Assembly: GCA_019347675.1 (NCBI GenBank)
Contig: JAHWKW010000002.1
Coordinates: forward strand, 124,001 to 188,000
Source: Actinomycetota bacterium
Lineage (GTDB): Bacteria > Actinomycetota > Nitriliruptoria > Nitriliruptorales > JAHWKO01
Length of the DNA stretch: 64,000 bases
Direction of reading: 5' to 3'
Part shown: piece by piece, positions 43,036 to 51,795 of the stretch
Layout of the letters: every line of letters begins with the position of its first letter
How positions within the stretch are numbered: the first letter of the stretch is position 1
Program-made: the position numbers and the translations under genes
The notes under the pieces: model-generated
What the model was told of the DNA's origin: nothing
Seen by the model: only the letters and a program-made list of their open reading frames with translations
Databases searched by the model: none

Positions 43036-44016
43036 ATGCCACGGTCCGGTGACGCCGCCCACACCGCGTCGCAAGCAGCCACCAGCGATTCGCAGACCAC
43101 CACGGATGCGTCCGCGCGGAACCGGCCGATGGGAGCCGTCCTGCAGGTCGTCCGAGGTTTCGCGATGGGCAGCGCGGACCTCGTCCCGGGCGTGTCGGGC
43201 GGCACGATCGCGCTGGTCTTCGGCATCTACGACGACCTGGTGGCCGAGATCTACCAGGCGTCCTCCGCCGTCGGCCGGCTCCTCCGGCTGGACCTCGACG
43301 GCGCGTGGCGGGCGCTGCGTGACGTCCGCTGGGCCTTCCTCGTGCCGCTGGTGGCCGGTGTCGGGCTGGCCATCGCCACGCTGGCGGGGATCCTGCGTAC
43401 CCTCCTGGCTGAGCGCCCCGTGCTGATGTCGGCGTTGTTCTTCGGCCTCATCGTCGGGTCGATCGTGGTGGCGAGCGACGAACTCGACCGCCGGGACCTG
43501 CCTCGCCTGGTGATCCTGACCGCAGTGGCAGCCGCCACGTTCGTGCTCCTGGGTCTCCGTGGCATGGCTATGCGCGATCCTGGGCTGGCCGTGATGTTCG
43601 CCGGCGGGGCGTCGGCGATCACCGCGATGATCCTGCCCGGGATCTCCGGTTCGTTCATCCTTCTGATGATCGGGCTGTACCAGCATCTCCTCGACGTCGT
43701 GCACCAGCGCGGCGTCGTCGAACTGGCAGTGTTCACCGCAGGCGCCGCCACCGGCCTGGCGATGTTCTCTGCCGCGCTGCACTGGCTCCTGGAGCATCAC
43801 CGCGCCACGGTCATGGCGAGCCTGATCGGGTTGATGGCCGGGTCGTTGCGGGTCCTGTGGATGTGGCCCACCGACCAGGGCGGCGTCGGCGACGTCCGTC
43901 TGGGGACCCCCGTCTGGGCCGACGTCCCGCTGGTCCTGGCTGCGGGGGTGGTCGGCTCCGTCGGAGTGGTCGTGATCGCTCGCCTGGGTCTCCGCCGCGG
44001 CGACCCGTCGCGGTGA
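43036..44016 (+). CDS. DUF368 family undecaprenyl-phosphate translocase-like protein
   Basis: The 326-residue polytopic protein begins after a 30-residue polar tail with VLQVVRGFAMGSADLVPGVSGGTIALVFGIYDDLV and has the repeated motif AITAMILPGISGSFILLMIGLY, the two DUF368 signatures. About eight to nine helices are visible. Members named PopT recycle undecaprenyl phosphate to the inner leaflet for wall synthesis, known from recent work in Vibrio and Staphylococcus. Start ATG 43036. Confidence 0.92.
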   Translation: MPRSGDAAHTASQAATSDSQTTTDASARNRPMGAVLQVVRGFAMGSADLVPGVSGGTIALVFGIYDDLVAEIYQASSAVGRLLRLDLDGAWRALRDVRWAFLVPLVAGVGLAIATLAGILRTLLAERPVLMSALFFGLIVGSIVVASDELDRRDLPRLVILTAVAAATFVLLGLRGMAMRDPGLAVMFAGGASAITAMILPGISGSFILLMIGLYQHLLDVVHQRGVVELAVFTAGAATGLAMFSAALHWLLEHHRATVMASLIGLMAGSLRVLWMWPTDQGGVGDVRLGTPVWADVPLVLAAGVVGSVGVVVIARLGLRRGDPSR

Positions 44017-44098
44017 CCTGACCGCCGCGCGGCCTGTGCGCCGCCGCGGATGGCGTCGCGGTGATCGAACGTGCCGGCGCCGCCTACGCTGGTCCCGC

Positions 44099-46042
44099 GT
44101 GCAGCTGGGTCGCGACCGACCAGTCGACCACCCCGTCGGGGTGTGGCCGGCGGAGCTCGTCGCCACGGCGGCGGTCGCGGTCGGCATGGTGGTGACCCTG
44201 GTCGCGGTGCGGGTCTGGCTCCCGTCGGTGCTGTTCATCTACGGCCGGGCAGGGTCCACGCCAGCGGCCGACCTGGCCGTTTTCGGCCTCCTCCCGTTCG
44301 TGGTGGCGCTCCTGGTCGCTGCCACCACGATCCGTGTCGACGTCAGCCGCGCCGCTGCTCCGCTGGCGTTCGCGCTCGTGGCCGCCCGCCTGGCGCTGCA
44401 GAGCACGTCGGGAGGGACCCCCCAGCTGGTGGTCGCCACGGTGGCGGTGACGGTGGGGATGGTGTGGCTGGTGGTGGTCGCGACCGGCGCGGTCCCGCCA
44501 CGAGCCGCCGCCCTGGGGCTCGTCGCGGGGCTCGCTCTCGATGCGGTCCTACACGCGGCGCTGCGCAGCCAGGACCTGCCTTGGCGGGACGGCGCCGCAG
44601 CGTGGTTCGCGACGCTGGCGGTCGCGGCCACCTTCGCCGCGGCCTCGTGGGCGACCCGCGGGCCGCAGGCCGGTGATCGCGGGCAGGCGCTGCCGTGGAT
44701 CTCGCTCGGCCCAGCGGTGGGGTTGCTGGCGATCGTTGCGGCGGTCTCGCGGGTGGAGACGGTGACCGGTGTCTCGCCGGTTGTCGCCGTCGCCGTGGTC
44801 GGCACTGCCCACGTGATCGGGGTCGTGGCGGCCGTCGCGGCGTTGGGGGCACCGTCCCGGCGGGCGCCGGGCGCCGGCGGCGTGCTGGTCGCGGTCGGCC
44901 TCTCGGCGGCGGTCCTGGCGCCGATGCACGTCCAGACCCCGCCGGTCCGGGTGGCGGGGACCGTCGCCCTGGTCGTCGGGGTGCACCTGCTGTTGGCCGT
45001 GGTCGGCTGGCCGGACGGTTCGGGACCCTCCCGACGGGCACTGGGCGCAGCCGGTGGCCTGTTCGTCCTGTTCGTCGTCGTGTCTGGGTACTACGCCAGC
45101 TACGACGTGCGGTTCCCGTTCGACCGGCGCGCCCTCATGGTCGTCGCAGCGGTCGCTGCGATCGCACCCCCGGCTCTCGCACGGCCGGCATCAGCGACAG
45201 CACGTTGCCGCCACGCCGGCGTGGCGGTCGCGGTGGGTGTGGCCGGCATGACCGCCGCAGCCGTCGCAGCGGTCGCCGTCCGGACGCCGCCGGGGCACCC
45301 GGCACCTGGCCGGGGCTTCCCGGTGCGGGTGATGACCTACAACCTGCACATGGGGTTCGACATCGCCGGTCGGTACGACCCCGACGCGCTCGCGGCGGTG
45401 ATCGGCGAGGAGCAACCGGACATCGTCGCGTTGCAGGAGGTCGACCGCGGTTGGTTCACCACCGGCAGCACCGATGTCCTGCGCGCGCTGACGGAGCGGC
45501 TGCAGTTGCCGTACGTCTTCGCCCCGGCAGCCGACGACGTCTGGGGAAACGCGGTCTTGAGCCGGTACCCGATGCTCGACCCGCAGGTCGTGCCCCTGCC
45601 CCGCGGGCGCGCCGCGATGGCCCGGAGCGCGCTCTCGGTCGTGGTCGACGTCGCCGGCCAACCGCTCGGGGTCGTGGCAACCCACCTCCACCACGTCGAC
45701 GCCGACGTGGGGCTGCGTCGACGGCAGGTCGCCCGGGTGGCCGCGCTGGCCTCCGACCTGGCCCAGCAGGTTGGCCCGGTGGTGGTGCTCGGCGATCTCA
45801 ACGCCGAGCCCGGTGCGGGGGAGCTCGAACCGCTGGCCACCCGCTTCGTCGACGCCTCCGTGGCTCTGGGCGCCCCAGCGACCTACCCGTCGTGGCGGCC
45901 GCGCGAGTCGATCGACCACGTCTTCGTCTCATCCGAGCTGTTCATCGGCCGGCTGTCCGTTCCGGCCAGTCCCGCATCCGACCATCTGCCGGTGGCGCTG
46001 ACGGTGGGGCTGCGGCCTCTGGAAGCCGGCGGAGGAGGTTGA
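44099..46042 (+). CDS. Polytopic membrane protein with C-terminal EEP domain
   Basis: A 647-residue protein. Residues about 15-400 hold ten or more helices of high Ala/Val content; residues about 405-645 form an endonuclease/exonuclease/phosphatase domain with VRVMTYNLHMGFD, IVALQEVDRG (catalytic Glu), GVVATHLHHVDAD, VVVLGDLNAEPG and SDHLPVALTV (catalytic Asp-His). It would place a hydrolase of phosphodiesters outside or at the membrane. GTG 44099 lies nine bases after TACGCT, suggesting a leaderless start. Substrate unknown; lipid or glycan phosphates are plausible. Confidence 0.85.
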   Translation: MQLGRDRPVDHPVGVWPAELVATAAVAVGMVVTLVAVRVWLPSVLFIYGRAGSTPAADLAVFGLLPFVVALLVAATTIRVDVSRAAAPLAFALVAARLALQSTSGGTPQLVVATVAVTVGMVWLVVVATGAVPPRAAALGLVAGLALDAVLHAALRSQDLPWRDGAAAWFATLAVAATFAAASWATRGPQAGDRGQALPWISLGPAVGLLAIVAAVSRVETVTGVSPVVAVAVVGTAHVIGVVAAVAALGAPSRRAPGAGGVLVAVGLSAAVLAPMHVQTPPVRVAGTVALVVGVHLLLAVVGWPDGSGPSRRALGAAGGLFVLFVVVSGYYASYDVRFPFDRRALMVVAAVAAIAPPALARPASATARCRHAGVAVAVGVAGMTAAAVAAVAVRTPPGHPAPGRGFPVRVMTYNLHMGFDIAGRYDPDALAAVIGEEQPDIVALQEVDRGWFTTGSTDVLRALTERLQLPYVFAPAADDVWGNAVLSRYPMLDPQVVPLPRGRAAMARSALSVVVDVAGQPLGVVATHLHHVDADVGLRRRQVARVAALASDLAQQVGPVVVLGDLNAEPGAGELEPLATRFVDASVALGAPATYPSWRPRESIDHVFVSSELFIGRLSVPASPASDHLPVALTVGLRPLEAGGGG

Positions 46043-46046
46043 GCCG

Positions 46047-47168
46047 TCACCGTCGCGACGCGACGGCCACCAGCAGATCGTCGAAGCGCGCGGCGATCTG
46101 CTCCCACGACCACCGGGCCTCGACCCAGGTCCGGGCGGCGCGGCCCATCCGCGAACGACGCTCCCGATCATCGAGCAGGGTCGCGATCGCCCCTGCGACC
46201 GCGTCGGGGTCGCGACCGTCGACGGTGACGCCGGTCTGGCCGCCGCGGACGGTCTCGGCTGCCCCACCCGACCGCCCCGCGACCACCGGGACACCAGCGG
46301 CTTGAGCCTCGAGATAGACGCTGCCCAGCCCCTCGACGTCGAGACCGAACCATCGGGTGCGGCACGGCATCGTGAACAGGTCGATCGCACCGTACGCAGC
46401 CGGCAGTCGCGGTCCCTGGATCTCACCGGCCACCACGACCTGCGGCATGCCCTGCACCCGGCGGCGCAGCCTCGACGCGAGCGGGCCGTCACCGACCAGC
46501 ACCAGCCACGCATCGACGTGGCGACGGCGCACCGCCGGCCAAGCGTCGACGAGGACGTCTTGACCCTTGCGTCGCACCAACCGCGACACGCACCCCACCA
46601 GCGGCGCAGCGGCCGGCACACCCCACGCGTGTCTCAGGGCAGAACCGTCCACGTCCGGGTGGAACGTGTCGGTGTCCACACCTGGTGGGATCCGTGCCAC
46701 GGTGACATCAGGCAGGTGCGGCCGCAGCCGAGTCTCGGTGTAGTCGCTGATCGTGGTGATCGCGGCCAAGGCGCGGGTCGCGCGTCTCACCAGGATCCCG
46801 AGGCCGACCGTGGCCAGGCCCGCTTCGTGGCCGTGTGTGAGGCCCACCACCGGGACGGCCGGGTCGCGCGACAGGGCCGGGCCCAGCTCCCCGAGGGGCC
46901 AGGTCGCCCCGAGCACGACCACGGCGGGGCGGTGGTCGCGTGCAACGGCCCGGACCAGATCCAGGGTGGACGGCGTCGGCAGGAGCGAACGGCTCGCCGC
47001 GCGCACGACCCGGTACGGCGCCGAGTCATCGAACCGCTCCGCGTTGGGGTGGTTTGGGCCGACGACCACCGTCGCTTCGGGGCGGACCCGTCGGATCAGC
47101 TGATCAACGAAGCGTTGGATACCACCGACCTGTGGCGGAAGATCGTTGGTCAGCCACAGCACCCGCAC
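46047..47168 (-). CDS. Glycosyltransferase family 4 protein (PimB-like)
   Basis: A 373-residue GT-B enzyme: VRVLWLTNDLPPQVGGIQRFVDQL at the start, VVGLTHGHEAG, VARIPPGVDTDTFHP, and the donor-site EX7E region VEGLGSVYLEAQAAGVPVVAGRSGGAAETV. These are the marks of mycobacterial PimB' and related GDP-mannose-using mannosyltransferases. GTG 47168 lies 11 bases after the sepH stop. The donor sugar is inferred; phosphatidylinositol mannosylation is the leading candidate. Confidence 0.9.
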   Translation of the reverse strand: MRVLWLTNDLPPQVGGIQRFVDQLIRRVRPEATVVVGPNHPNAERFDDSAPYRVVRAASRSLLPTPSTLDLVRAVARDHRPAVVVLGATWPLGELGPALSRDPAVPVVGLTHGHEAGLATVGLGILVRRATRALAAITTISDYTETRLRPHLPDVTVARIPPGVDTDTFHPDVDGSALRHAWGVPAAAPLVGCVSRLVRRKGQDVLVDAWPAVRRRHVDAWLVLVGDGPLASRLRRRVQGMPQVVVAGEIQGPRLPAAYGAIDLFTMPCRTRWFGLDVEGLGSVYLEAQAAGVPVVAGRSGGAAETVRGGQTGVTVDGRDPDAVAGAIATLLDDRERRSRMGRAARTWVEARWSWEQIAARFDDLLVAVASRR

Positions 47169-47179
47169 GTCAGGTGGTG

Positions 47180-48283
47180 CTACTTCCCTCGCGCCTTCCG
47201 GCTGGACGCCTCGCCCTTCGCGCCGGCCTTCGACGCCGCTTTGGCCCTGGAACTGTTGGCCGAACCCTTCGCGCCGGCCTTCGACGCCCCTTTGGCCTTG
47301 GAACTGGGGGCCGAACCCTTCCCGCCGGCCTTCGACGCCCCTTTGGCCCTGGAACTGGTGGCCGAACCCTTCCCGCCGGCCTTCGACGCCCCTTTGGCCC
47401 TGGAACTGGGGGCCGAACCCTTCCCGCCGGCCTTCGACGCCGCTCTCCCGTTCGAGGGCTTCGCCGACGCTTTCCCTGACGTCCGCGACGACCGGCTCGC
47501 CTTCCCCCGGGTCCGGGGGGCCGTCCAGCCGAGTTCGCGGGCGAACGGACTCGATGCGGTGAGCGTCCCGGCGTCGCGGTCCAGCCACCAGCTGGCGGTC
47601 CGGGTCCGGCCGCGCTGGCGGTAGCGGACGGAGACGGTCCAACGACCGTCGGCTCGGCGGCTGGCCGCCCAGCTCGTATCGTCTGCATCGATGTTGCGCT
47701 CGGCGAGGTTGCGGACGACCGCCTGCTCGAGAGGATCCCCGGACTCCCCCAGACGCGACCGTGTCAGACGCCGGCTGTGGGCCTCGCGCAGAACCTGGTC
47801 GCGTTCCGCGACGATCGGGACCATCCACCGCTCCACCCAGGTGACATCGGTCCCGGCAGCCTTGGCCACCGATGCGGGCGACCGCCCAGCCCGCAGCAGG
47901 GACTGGATCTCGGCCGGCGTGAGTTTGCTCTCGTGGACGGGCTGGTCCGGCGACGACGCGACGTCGGCCTCACGTCCGGCGTTCACCGTCTCGTCGCTGT
48001 CAGGCCCGGTCGCTGCCGGCTCTGCGGGTTCGTCCGCTGACGTCTCTTCTCGTGGCCGGCGGTCGATCCGAGGCGTCGCGCCCGGCCGCGACGACCCAGC
48101 CGTCCGGGTCGGCTCCCCGTCGCCGGATCCGGCTCCCTGGCGCAACCGACGGATCTCCTCGACGGTGAGGAACAGGTCGGCGTCGACGACCAGCCGGTAC
48201 CGGCCATGGTGAGCATCGGGACGCACGTCGAGGACGAGATGTTGGAGGTCCGCGGTGTAGCCGATGAGGTGAACCTCGATCAC
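47180..48283 (-). CDS. sepH: Cell division protein SepH
   Basis: SepH (formerly DUF3071) binds FtsZ and promotes Z-ring assembly in actinobacteria. The 367-residue protein has the N-terminal domain VIEVHLIGYTADLQHLVLDV and YRLVVDADLFLTVEEIRRL, an acidic linker (50-118), a helix-turn-helix at 121-155 (LTPAEIQSLLRAGRSPASVA), and a second conserved block ending GTLTASSPFARELGWTAP. The C-terminal 90 residues are Lys/Ala/Ser/Gly-rich 17-residue repeats of histone-like type. GTG 48283 is the start. It probably tethers the Z ring near DNA. Confidence 0.93.
   Translation of the reverse strand: MIEVHLIGYTADLQHLVLDVRPDAHHGRYRLVVDADLFLTVEEIRRLRQGAGSGDGEPTRTAGSSRPGATPRIDRRPREETSADEPAEPAATGPDSDETVNAGREADVASSPDQPVHESKLTPAEIQSLLRAGRSPASVAKAAGTDVTWVERWMVPIVAERDQVLREAHSRRLTRSRLGESGDPLEQAVVRNLAERNIDADDTSWAASRRADGRWTVSVRYRQRGRTRTASWWLDRDAGTLTASSPFARELGWTAPRTRGKASRSSRTSGKASAKPSNGRAASKAGGKGSAPSSRAKGASKAGGKGSATSSRAKGASKAGGKGSAPSSKAKGASKAGAKGSANSSRAKAASKAGAKGEASSRKARGK
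47222..47476. repeat. 51-bp in-frame tandem repeats in sepH
   Basis: The landmark GCCGGCCTTCGACGCC recurs at 47222, 47273, 47324, 47375 and 47426, exact 51-bp spacing. On the coding strand each unit gives a 17-residue Lys-rich segment such as GASKAGGKGSAPSSRAK. The middle units are almost identical, the outer ones have drifted. Confidence 0.93.
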
Positions 48284-48476
48284 GCTTGCCTCCGGACCCG
48301 CCCCACGCTCGGGCTCTGTCTCGTCGGGCCGCCGCAGCGGCGGACCCGACACCTCCATCGGGCGTCGGCCGACGCCCGCATCCTGCCCGCCGCGACGGAG
48401 CCGAGCAACTGTTTCCCGCGCCTGGAACCGGTTGTGCGACGGCGACCAAGGGTGTCACGGCGGACCGGTGCGGCTT

Positions 48477-49697
48477 TCAACCGGCCAGGGCGAGCAGCGG
48501 AGCGGTCCCGATCACGTCCGCCCGGAGCCGGCGGACACGGTCTGCGAGCTCCCGGTCGTCGGTGACGACGACGACCGGCTCGTCGGCGGCCAGCGACTCG
48601 ACCAGTTCGACGATGGCATCGTCGGCGGTCCCCCCTGCCGTGAAGCGCACCCGGACCAGACGCGACCGCGACGTAGGCGCGTTGACGCCCGGATCCCCGT
48701 CGAAGACGACCGTGCACCGCACCTTCAGGCGGGCGACCAACGACTCGAGCTGGGTGGTCAACCACAGCCGCTGCTGCTCGAGCTCCAGGTGGCCGCGGTG
48801 TTGCAGGGAGACGTTGTACCCGTCGACGACCACCCTGCGGCCGGGGACCAGCAGCGCCTGCGCAGCGTCGACCGTGCCCGGGGCGATACCGGCGGGCAAC
48901 CGGCTGGGGCGCCCGGACGCGGCCGGGCGCGCCCCCGACCGGAGCGACGAGCGGTAGTCGGCGATCTCCTCGCTGGCGCGTCGTTCGAGGGCCTCGCGTG
49001 CGCGCCGGTGCCGCCGTCGGCGTTGGAGGCGTTCTTCCTCCCGCCGGCGCAGCTTCCGTAGCTCATCGCGGAGCTGGGCCACTTGCGCGTCGGCCTGACG
49101 GCGGACCCGTTCGACCGCCTGGTGGCGCTCCTCGGCCGCCGCGGTCAGACGACGCTGCAGCGCCTCGATCGTCTCCTCGAGAGTGCGGACGTCGTCCTCG
49201 AGCTCCTGCACCCGCCCCTGTTCGACGCGCAGTCGCGCCTCGAGGCCTTCGGCGCGTCGGCGCGCATCGTCCCGCTGCTCGCGGAACTCGCGGGCGCGCG
49301 TGCGGAGGCGTTGATGGCGGTCTGGGCTGCCGGCATCAGCACGTTGGGGGTGGCGCGGTTGCGGCGCGGCGACCTCCACCTCGCCGCGCAGGATCGCGAG
49401 CACGGTGCCGCCGTCGGGGTCGTCGTCGAGCCGTGCGAGCGTCCCATGCCACAGCGCGCCACCGGTCGACAGGAAGCGACACAGATCCCGCCGGGACCGC
49501 CCGGACGCCAACCTGCTCGCCGGCAGCGCCCGCAGTTGCGCCATCCGCGGTGTGACCACGTTGTCGTCGAGCTGGTGCAGCGCAGCGCGGACGCTACGCA
49601 ACAGCACCGCCCACTCGTCGGCGGGGAGCCGCTCGAGCAATTCCTCGTCCGGTGCCGGCACCGCGTCCTCGAGCCGCTCGTGCCCACCGGTCGCCAC
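48477..49697 (-). CDS. NYN domain protein with long coiled coil
   Basis: A 406-residue protein. Residues about 125-250 form a charged coiled coil (RAREFREQRDDARRRAEGLE through LRRREEERLQRRRRHRRAR). The C-terminal NYN/PIN-like RNase domain has VVVDGYNVSLQ, CTVVFDGDPG and VVVVTDDRELADRVRRL with acidic metal residues. This is the YacP/Rae1-like group of RNA-cleaving proteins. Its actinobacterial role is not defined. Confidence 0.88.
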   Translation of the reverse strand: MATGGHERLEDAVPAPDEELLERLPADEWAVLLRSVRAALHQLDDNVVTPRMAQLRALPASRLASGRSRRDLCRFLSTGGALWHGTLARLDDDPDGGTVLAILRGEVEVAAPQPRHPQRADAGSPDRHQRLRTRAREFREQRDDARRRAEGLEARLRVEQGRVQELEDDVRTLEETIEALQRRLTAAAEERHQAVERVRRQADAQVAQLRDELRKLRRREEERLQRRRRHRRAREALERRASEEIADYRSSLRSGARPAASGRPSRLPAGIAPGTVDAAQALLVPGRRVVVDGYNVSLQHRGHLELEQQRLWLTTQLESLVARLKVRCTVVFDGDPGVNAPTSRSRLVRVRFTAGGTADDAIVELVESLAADEPVVVVTDDRELADRVRRLRADVIGTAPLLALAG

Positions 49698-49699
49698 GC

Positions 49700-50095
49700 T
49701 CAGTTGGTGGAGATGACCACGCCCAGCTTCTGGAGCCGCTCCAGGAAGTCGGTCGGCTCCTCACCCTCGAGCGCAGCGATCGCGTCGATGTCGTCGTCAC
49801 GGACGAACAGCAGATGCTCGGAAGTGCCCCGGCGGGTCTGGATGTAGGTGAGGTACTCCACCGCAGGTTCGATGCCGTCGGACGCGTCCCGCAGTCGTTC
49901 GACGTCGATGGCGTACCCACCCTTGCCGCGATCACGCACGGTGCCGGATCGAGGCCGGTCGCCGCTCTCCACGACGCCGTCGGGGCCCAGCGCCAATCGG
50001 CGCCGCCGCGCGGTCCTCGCCCAGATCGTCGCCGCTGCGCTCGCCACGACAGCGGTGACCGCACCGATGCGGATGGCCAGGTCACGACGGTCCAT
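49700..50095 (-). CDS. Membrane-anchored hypothetical protein
   Basis: A 131-residue protein with one N-terminal helix (about 8-27) and a basic RRRR stop-transfer, then a soluble domain (DVERLRDASDGIEPAVEYLTYIQTRRG, LLFVRDDDIDAIAAL, DFLERLQKLGVVIS). The C-terminal half has a conserved look in actinobacteria but I do not know the family. It lies just upstream of the NYN gene, with two bases between. Confidence 0.75.
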   Translation of the reverse strand: MDRRDLAIRIGAVTAVVASAAATIWARTARRRRLALGPDGVVESGDRPRSGTVRDRGKGGYAIDVERLRDASDGIEPAVEYLTYIQTRRGTSEHLLFVRDDDIDAIAALEGEEPTDFLERLQKLGVVISTN

Positions 50096-50136
50096 GCTGG
50101 CGACCGTACACGCCGCCGTCGCCAGCAACACGGTCT

Positions 50137-50394
50137 TCAGTGCTCGGTTCCGACCGCCCGGGCCGGAGCAGCCTCGACCACGACGGCGTCGTCGCGGCCG
50201 CACCAGCGACAGGTCACCGACTCCACACGACGGTCGAGAATCTCCTCCTCCTCGACCCGGCGGACACCGCCCAGGTCGAAGTGGTGGAAACGGCGGGTGC
50301 GGGCAGTCTCGACCACGTCGAAACGGGTGACGTTCCCGCACGACGCGCACCGGAACCGGTGCTCCGCATCCAGGCCCCACGCCAGGTCGCTCAC
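50137..50394 (-). CDS. Small zinc-ribbon protein
   Basis: An 85-residue protein with CASC and CRWC pairs (RFRCASCGNVTRFDVVET and ESVTCRWCGRDDAV), giving one four-Cys zinc ribbon. GTG 50394 starts it, eight bases after the DUF309 gene stop. Role unknown; nucleic-acid or protein contact is typical for such ribbons. Confidence 0.8.
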   Translation of the reverse strand: MSDLAWGLDAEHRFRCASCGNVTRFDVVETARTRRFHHFDLGGVRRVEEEEILDRRVESVTCRWCGRDDAVVVEAAPARAVGTEH

Positions 50395-50401
50395 CGCAGC
50401 A

Positions 50402-50935
50402 TCACCTCGATCGGACCGAGCCGAACCAGGGTCCGGCGTCCATGGCGGGGAACTCCAGGTAACCGATCTCGAAGATCTCGCCGGTCTCGGCGACCACGTC
50501 GGCTGCTCCCTCCGCGAAGACGCGGAGCTGCTCGACGTCGATCCCGTTGTAGACGTCGGGGTACCCGGCCAGCTTCTCGGCGGCCTTGCGGAACAGCGCC
50601 ACCGACCCGGGGACGTTGCCACGCTGATGGTGACAGCAGCCCACCGCGACCTGGATCACACCCTGCCAGAACAGCCGGTCCGTATCCGGGGCGGCGTTCC
50701 AGACGTCCTCCAGCACCTCATGCGCCTCGAAGAAGCGCTCCTCGTCCCACAGCTCGACCGCTTTGGCGAGTGCGTCCTCGATGTCGTCCGACGCGAAGTC
50801 CTCGACGGTCTCGGCCGGTTCGGCACCGCGAGGCAGCGGCCGGCCGAGCCGGTCGCGCGGGCGGGCGTTGGCGGGGCGGCCCTTCTCGTCGCGGTCCCGC
50901 TCGTAGCGGCGGACCTGGCGTCGTTGGTCGCTCAC
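50402..50935 (-). CDS. DUF309 domain-containing protein
   Basis: The 177-residue protein has a basic N-terminal tail and the DUF309 helical core with AVELWDEERFFEAHEVLEDVWNAAP, DRLFWQGVIQVAVGCCHHQRGN and AVALFRKAAEKL. DUF309 proteins are small all-helical proteins of unknown activity. It is divergent from fpg with a short 58-base gap. Confidence 0.9.
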   Translation of the reverse strand: MSDQRRQVRRYERDRDEKGRPANARPRDRLGRPLPRGAEPAETVEDFASDDIEDALAKAVELWDEERFFEAHEVLEDVWNAAPDTDRLFWQGVIQVAVGCCHHQRGNVPGSVALFRKAAEKLAGYPDVYNGIDVEQLRVFAEGAADVVAETGEIFEIGYLEFPAMDAGPWFGSVRSR

Positions 50936-50993
50936 GGTTCCCCTGGGTCGTCTCCCCGCAGGGTACCGACCGCACCGGGATACCCTCCGCTGC

Positions 50994-51785
50994 ATGCCTG
51001 AGCTGCCCGAGGTCGAGTCCGTCCGACGACAGTTGGCCCCCGAGCTGACGGGGCGCCAGGTCGTTGGCGTCGACCACGTGCCGCAGCGACGTTTCGTGAA
51101 CCTGGATCGGCTGGCGGGACACATGGTCCTGGGTGTTCGCCGCCGCGGGAAGTTCCTGCTGTGCCCGCTCGACGATGGCCTGGAGCTCGTGGCGAACCTC
51201 GGCATGACAGGATCCCTGCACTTCGGACCGGCGGACGACTACGCCCGAGCCCAGCTCCTCCTCGACGACGGGCGCCAGCTCAACTACCGCGACCCGCGAC
51301 GGTTCGGTCGCCTCGCGGTCGTGCCAGCGGGCGACTACACGTCGATCCCCACCCTGGCGATGCTTGGTCCCGAACCACTCACCGATGAGTTCCACCCCGA
51401 CGGTTTCGCACGCGCGCTGGCGGCCACGACCGCCCCGGTGAAAGCGGTCCTCCTCGGCCAACGCGCAGTGGCCGGAGTGGGGAACATCTACGCCGACGAG
51501 GCGCTCTGGCGGGCCAAGATCCACCCGGCGAGCCGGCGCGTGGGGTGGCGCCGCGCCCTGATGCTGCACTCCGCGATCCGCGAGGTCCTATCCGAGTCGA
51601 TCGAGCGGGAGGGCACCACCTTCCGCGACTACCGGATGGTCAACGGCGAGAGCGGACGCAACGCCGACTTCCTGCAGGTCTACGGACACGCGGGCAGGGC
51701 CTGCCAGCGGTGCGGGACCGAGCTGCGCCGCATCGTCGTGGCCCAGCGCGGCACGACCTACTGCGCGACGTGCCAGCGGCCGTGA
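50994..51785 (+). CDS. mutM: Formamidopyrimidine-DNA glycosylase (Fpg/MutM)
   Basis: A 263-residue base-excision repair enzyme for oxidised purines. The N-terminal MPELPEVESV provides the Schiff-base proline and catalytic Glu; Lys in RRRGKFLL, the H2TH region VAGVGNIYADEALW, and the zinc finger CQRCGTELRRIVVAQRGTTYCATC are complete. Nei-type enzymes share this fold, but PELPEVE with a zinc finger and length favours Fpg. Confidence 0.95.
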   Translation: MPELPEVESVRRQLAPELTGRQVVGVDHVPQRRFVNLDRLAGHMVLGVRRRGKFLLCPLDDGLELVANLGMTGSLHFGPADDYARAQLLLDDGRQLNYRDPRRFGRLAVVPAGDYTSIPTLAMLGPEPLTDEFHPDGFARALAATTAPVKAVLLGQRAVAGVGNIYADEALWRAKIHPASRRVGWRRALMLHSAIREVLSESIEREGTTFRDYRMVNGESGRNADFLQVYGHAGRACQRCGTELRRIVVAQRGTTYCATCQRP

Positions 51786-51795
51786 CGCGACGACC

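Noticed and set aside
47169-47828. N-terminal extension of the glycosyltransferase gene (GVEGRREGF repeats)
   Set aside because: It is the sepH repeat read in another frame; the conserved GT4 start VRVLWLTN is at 47168.
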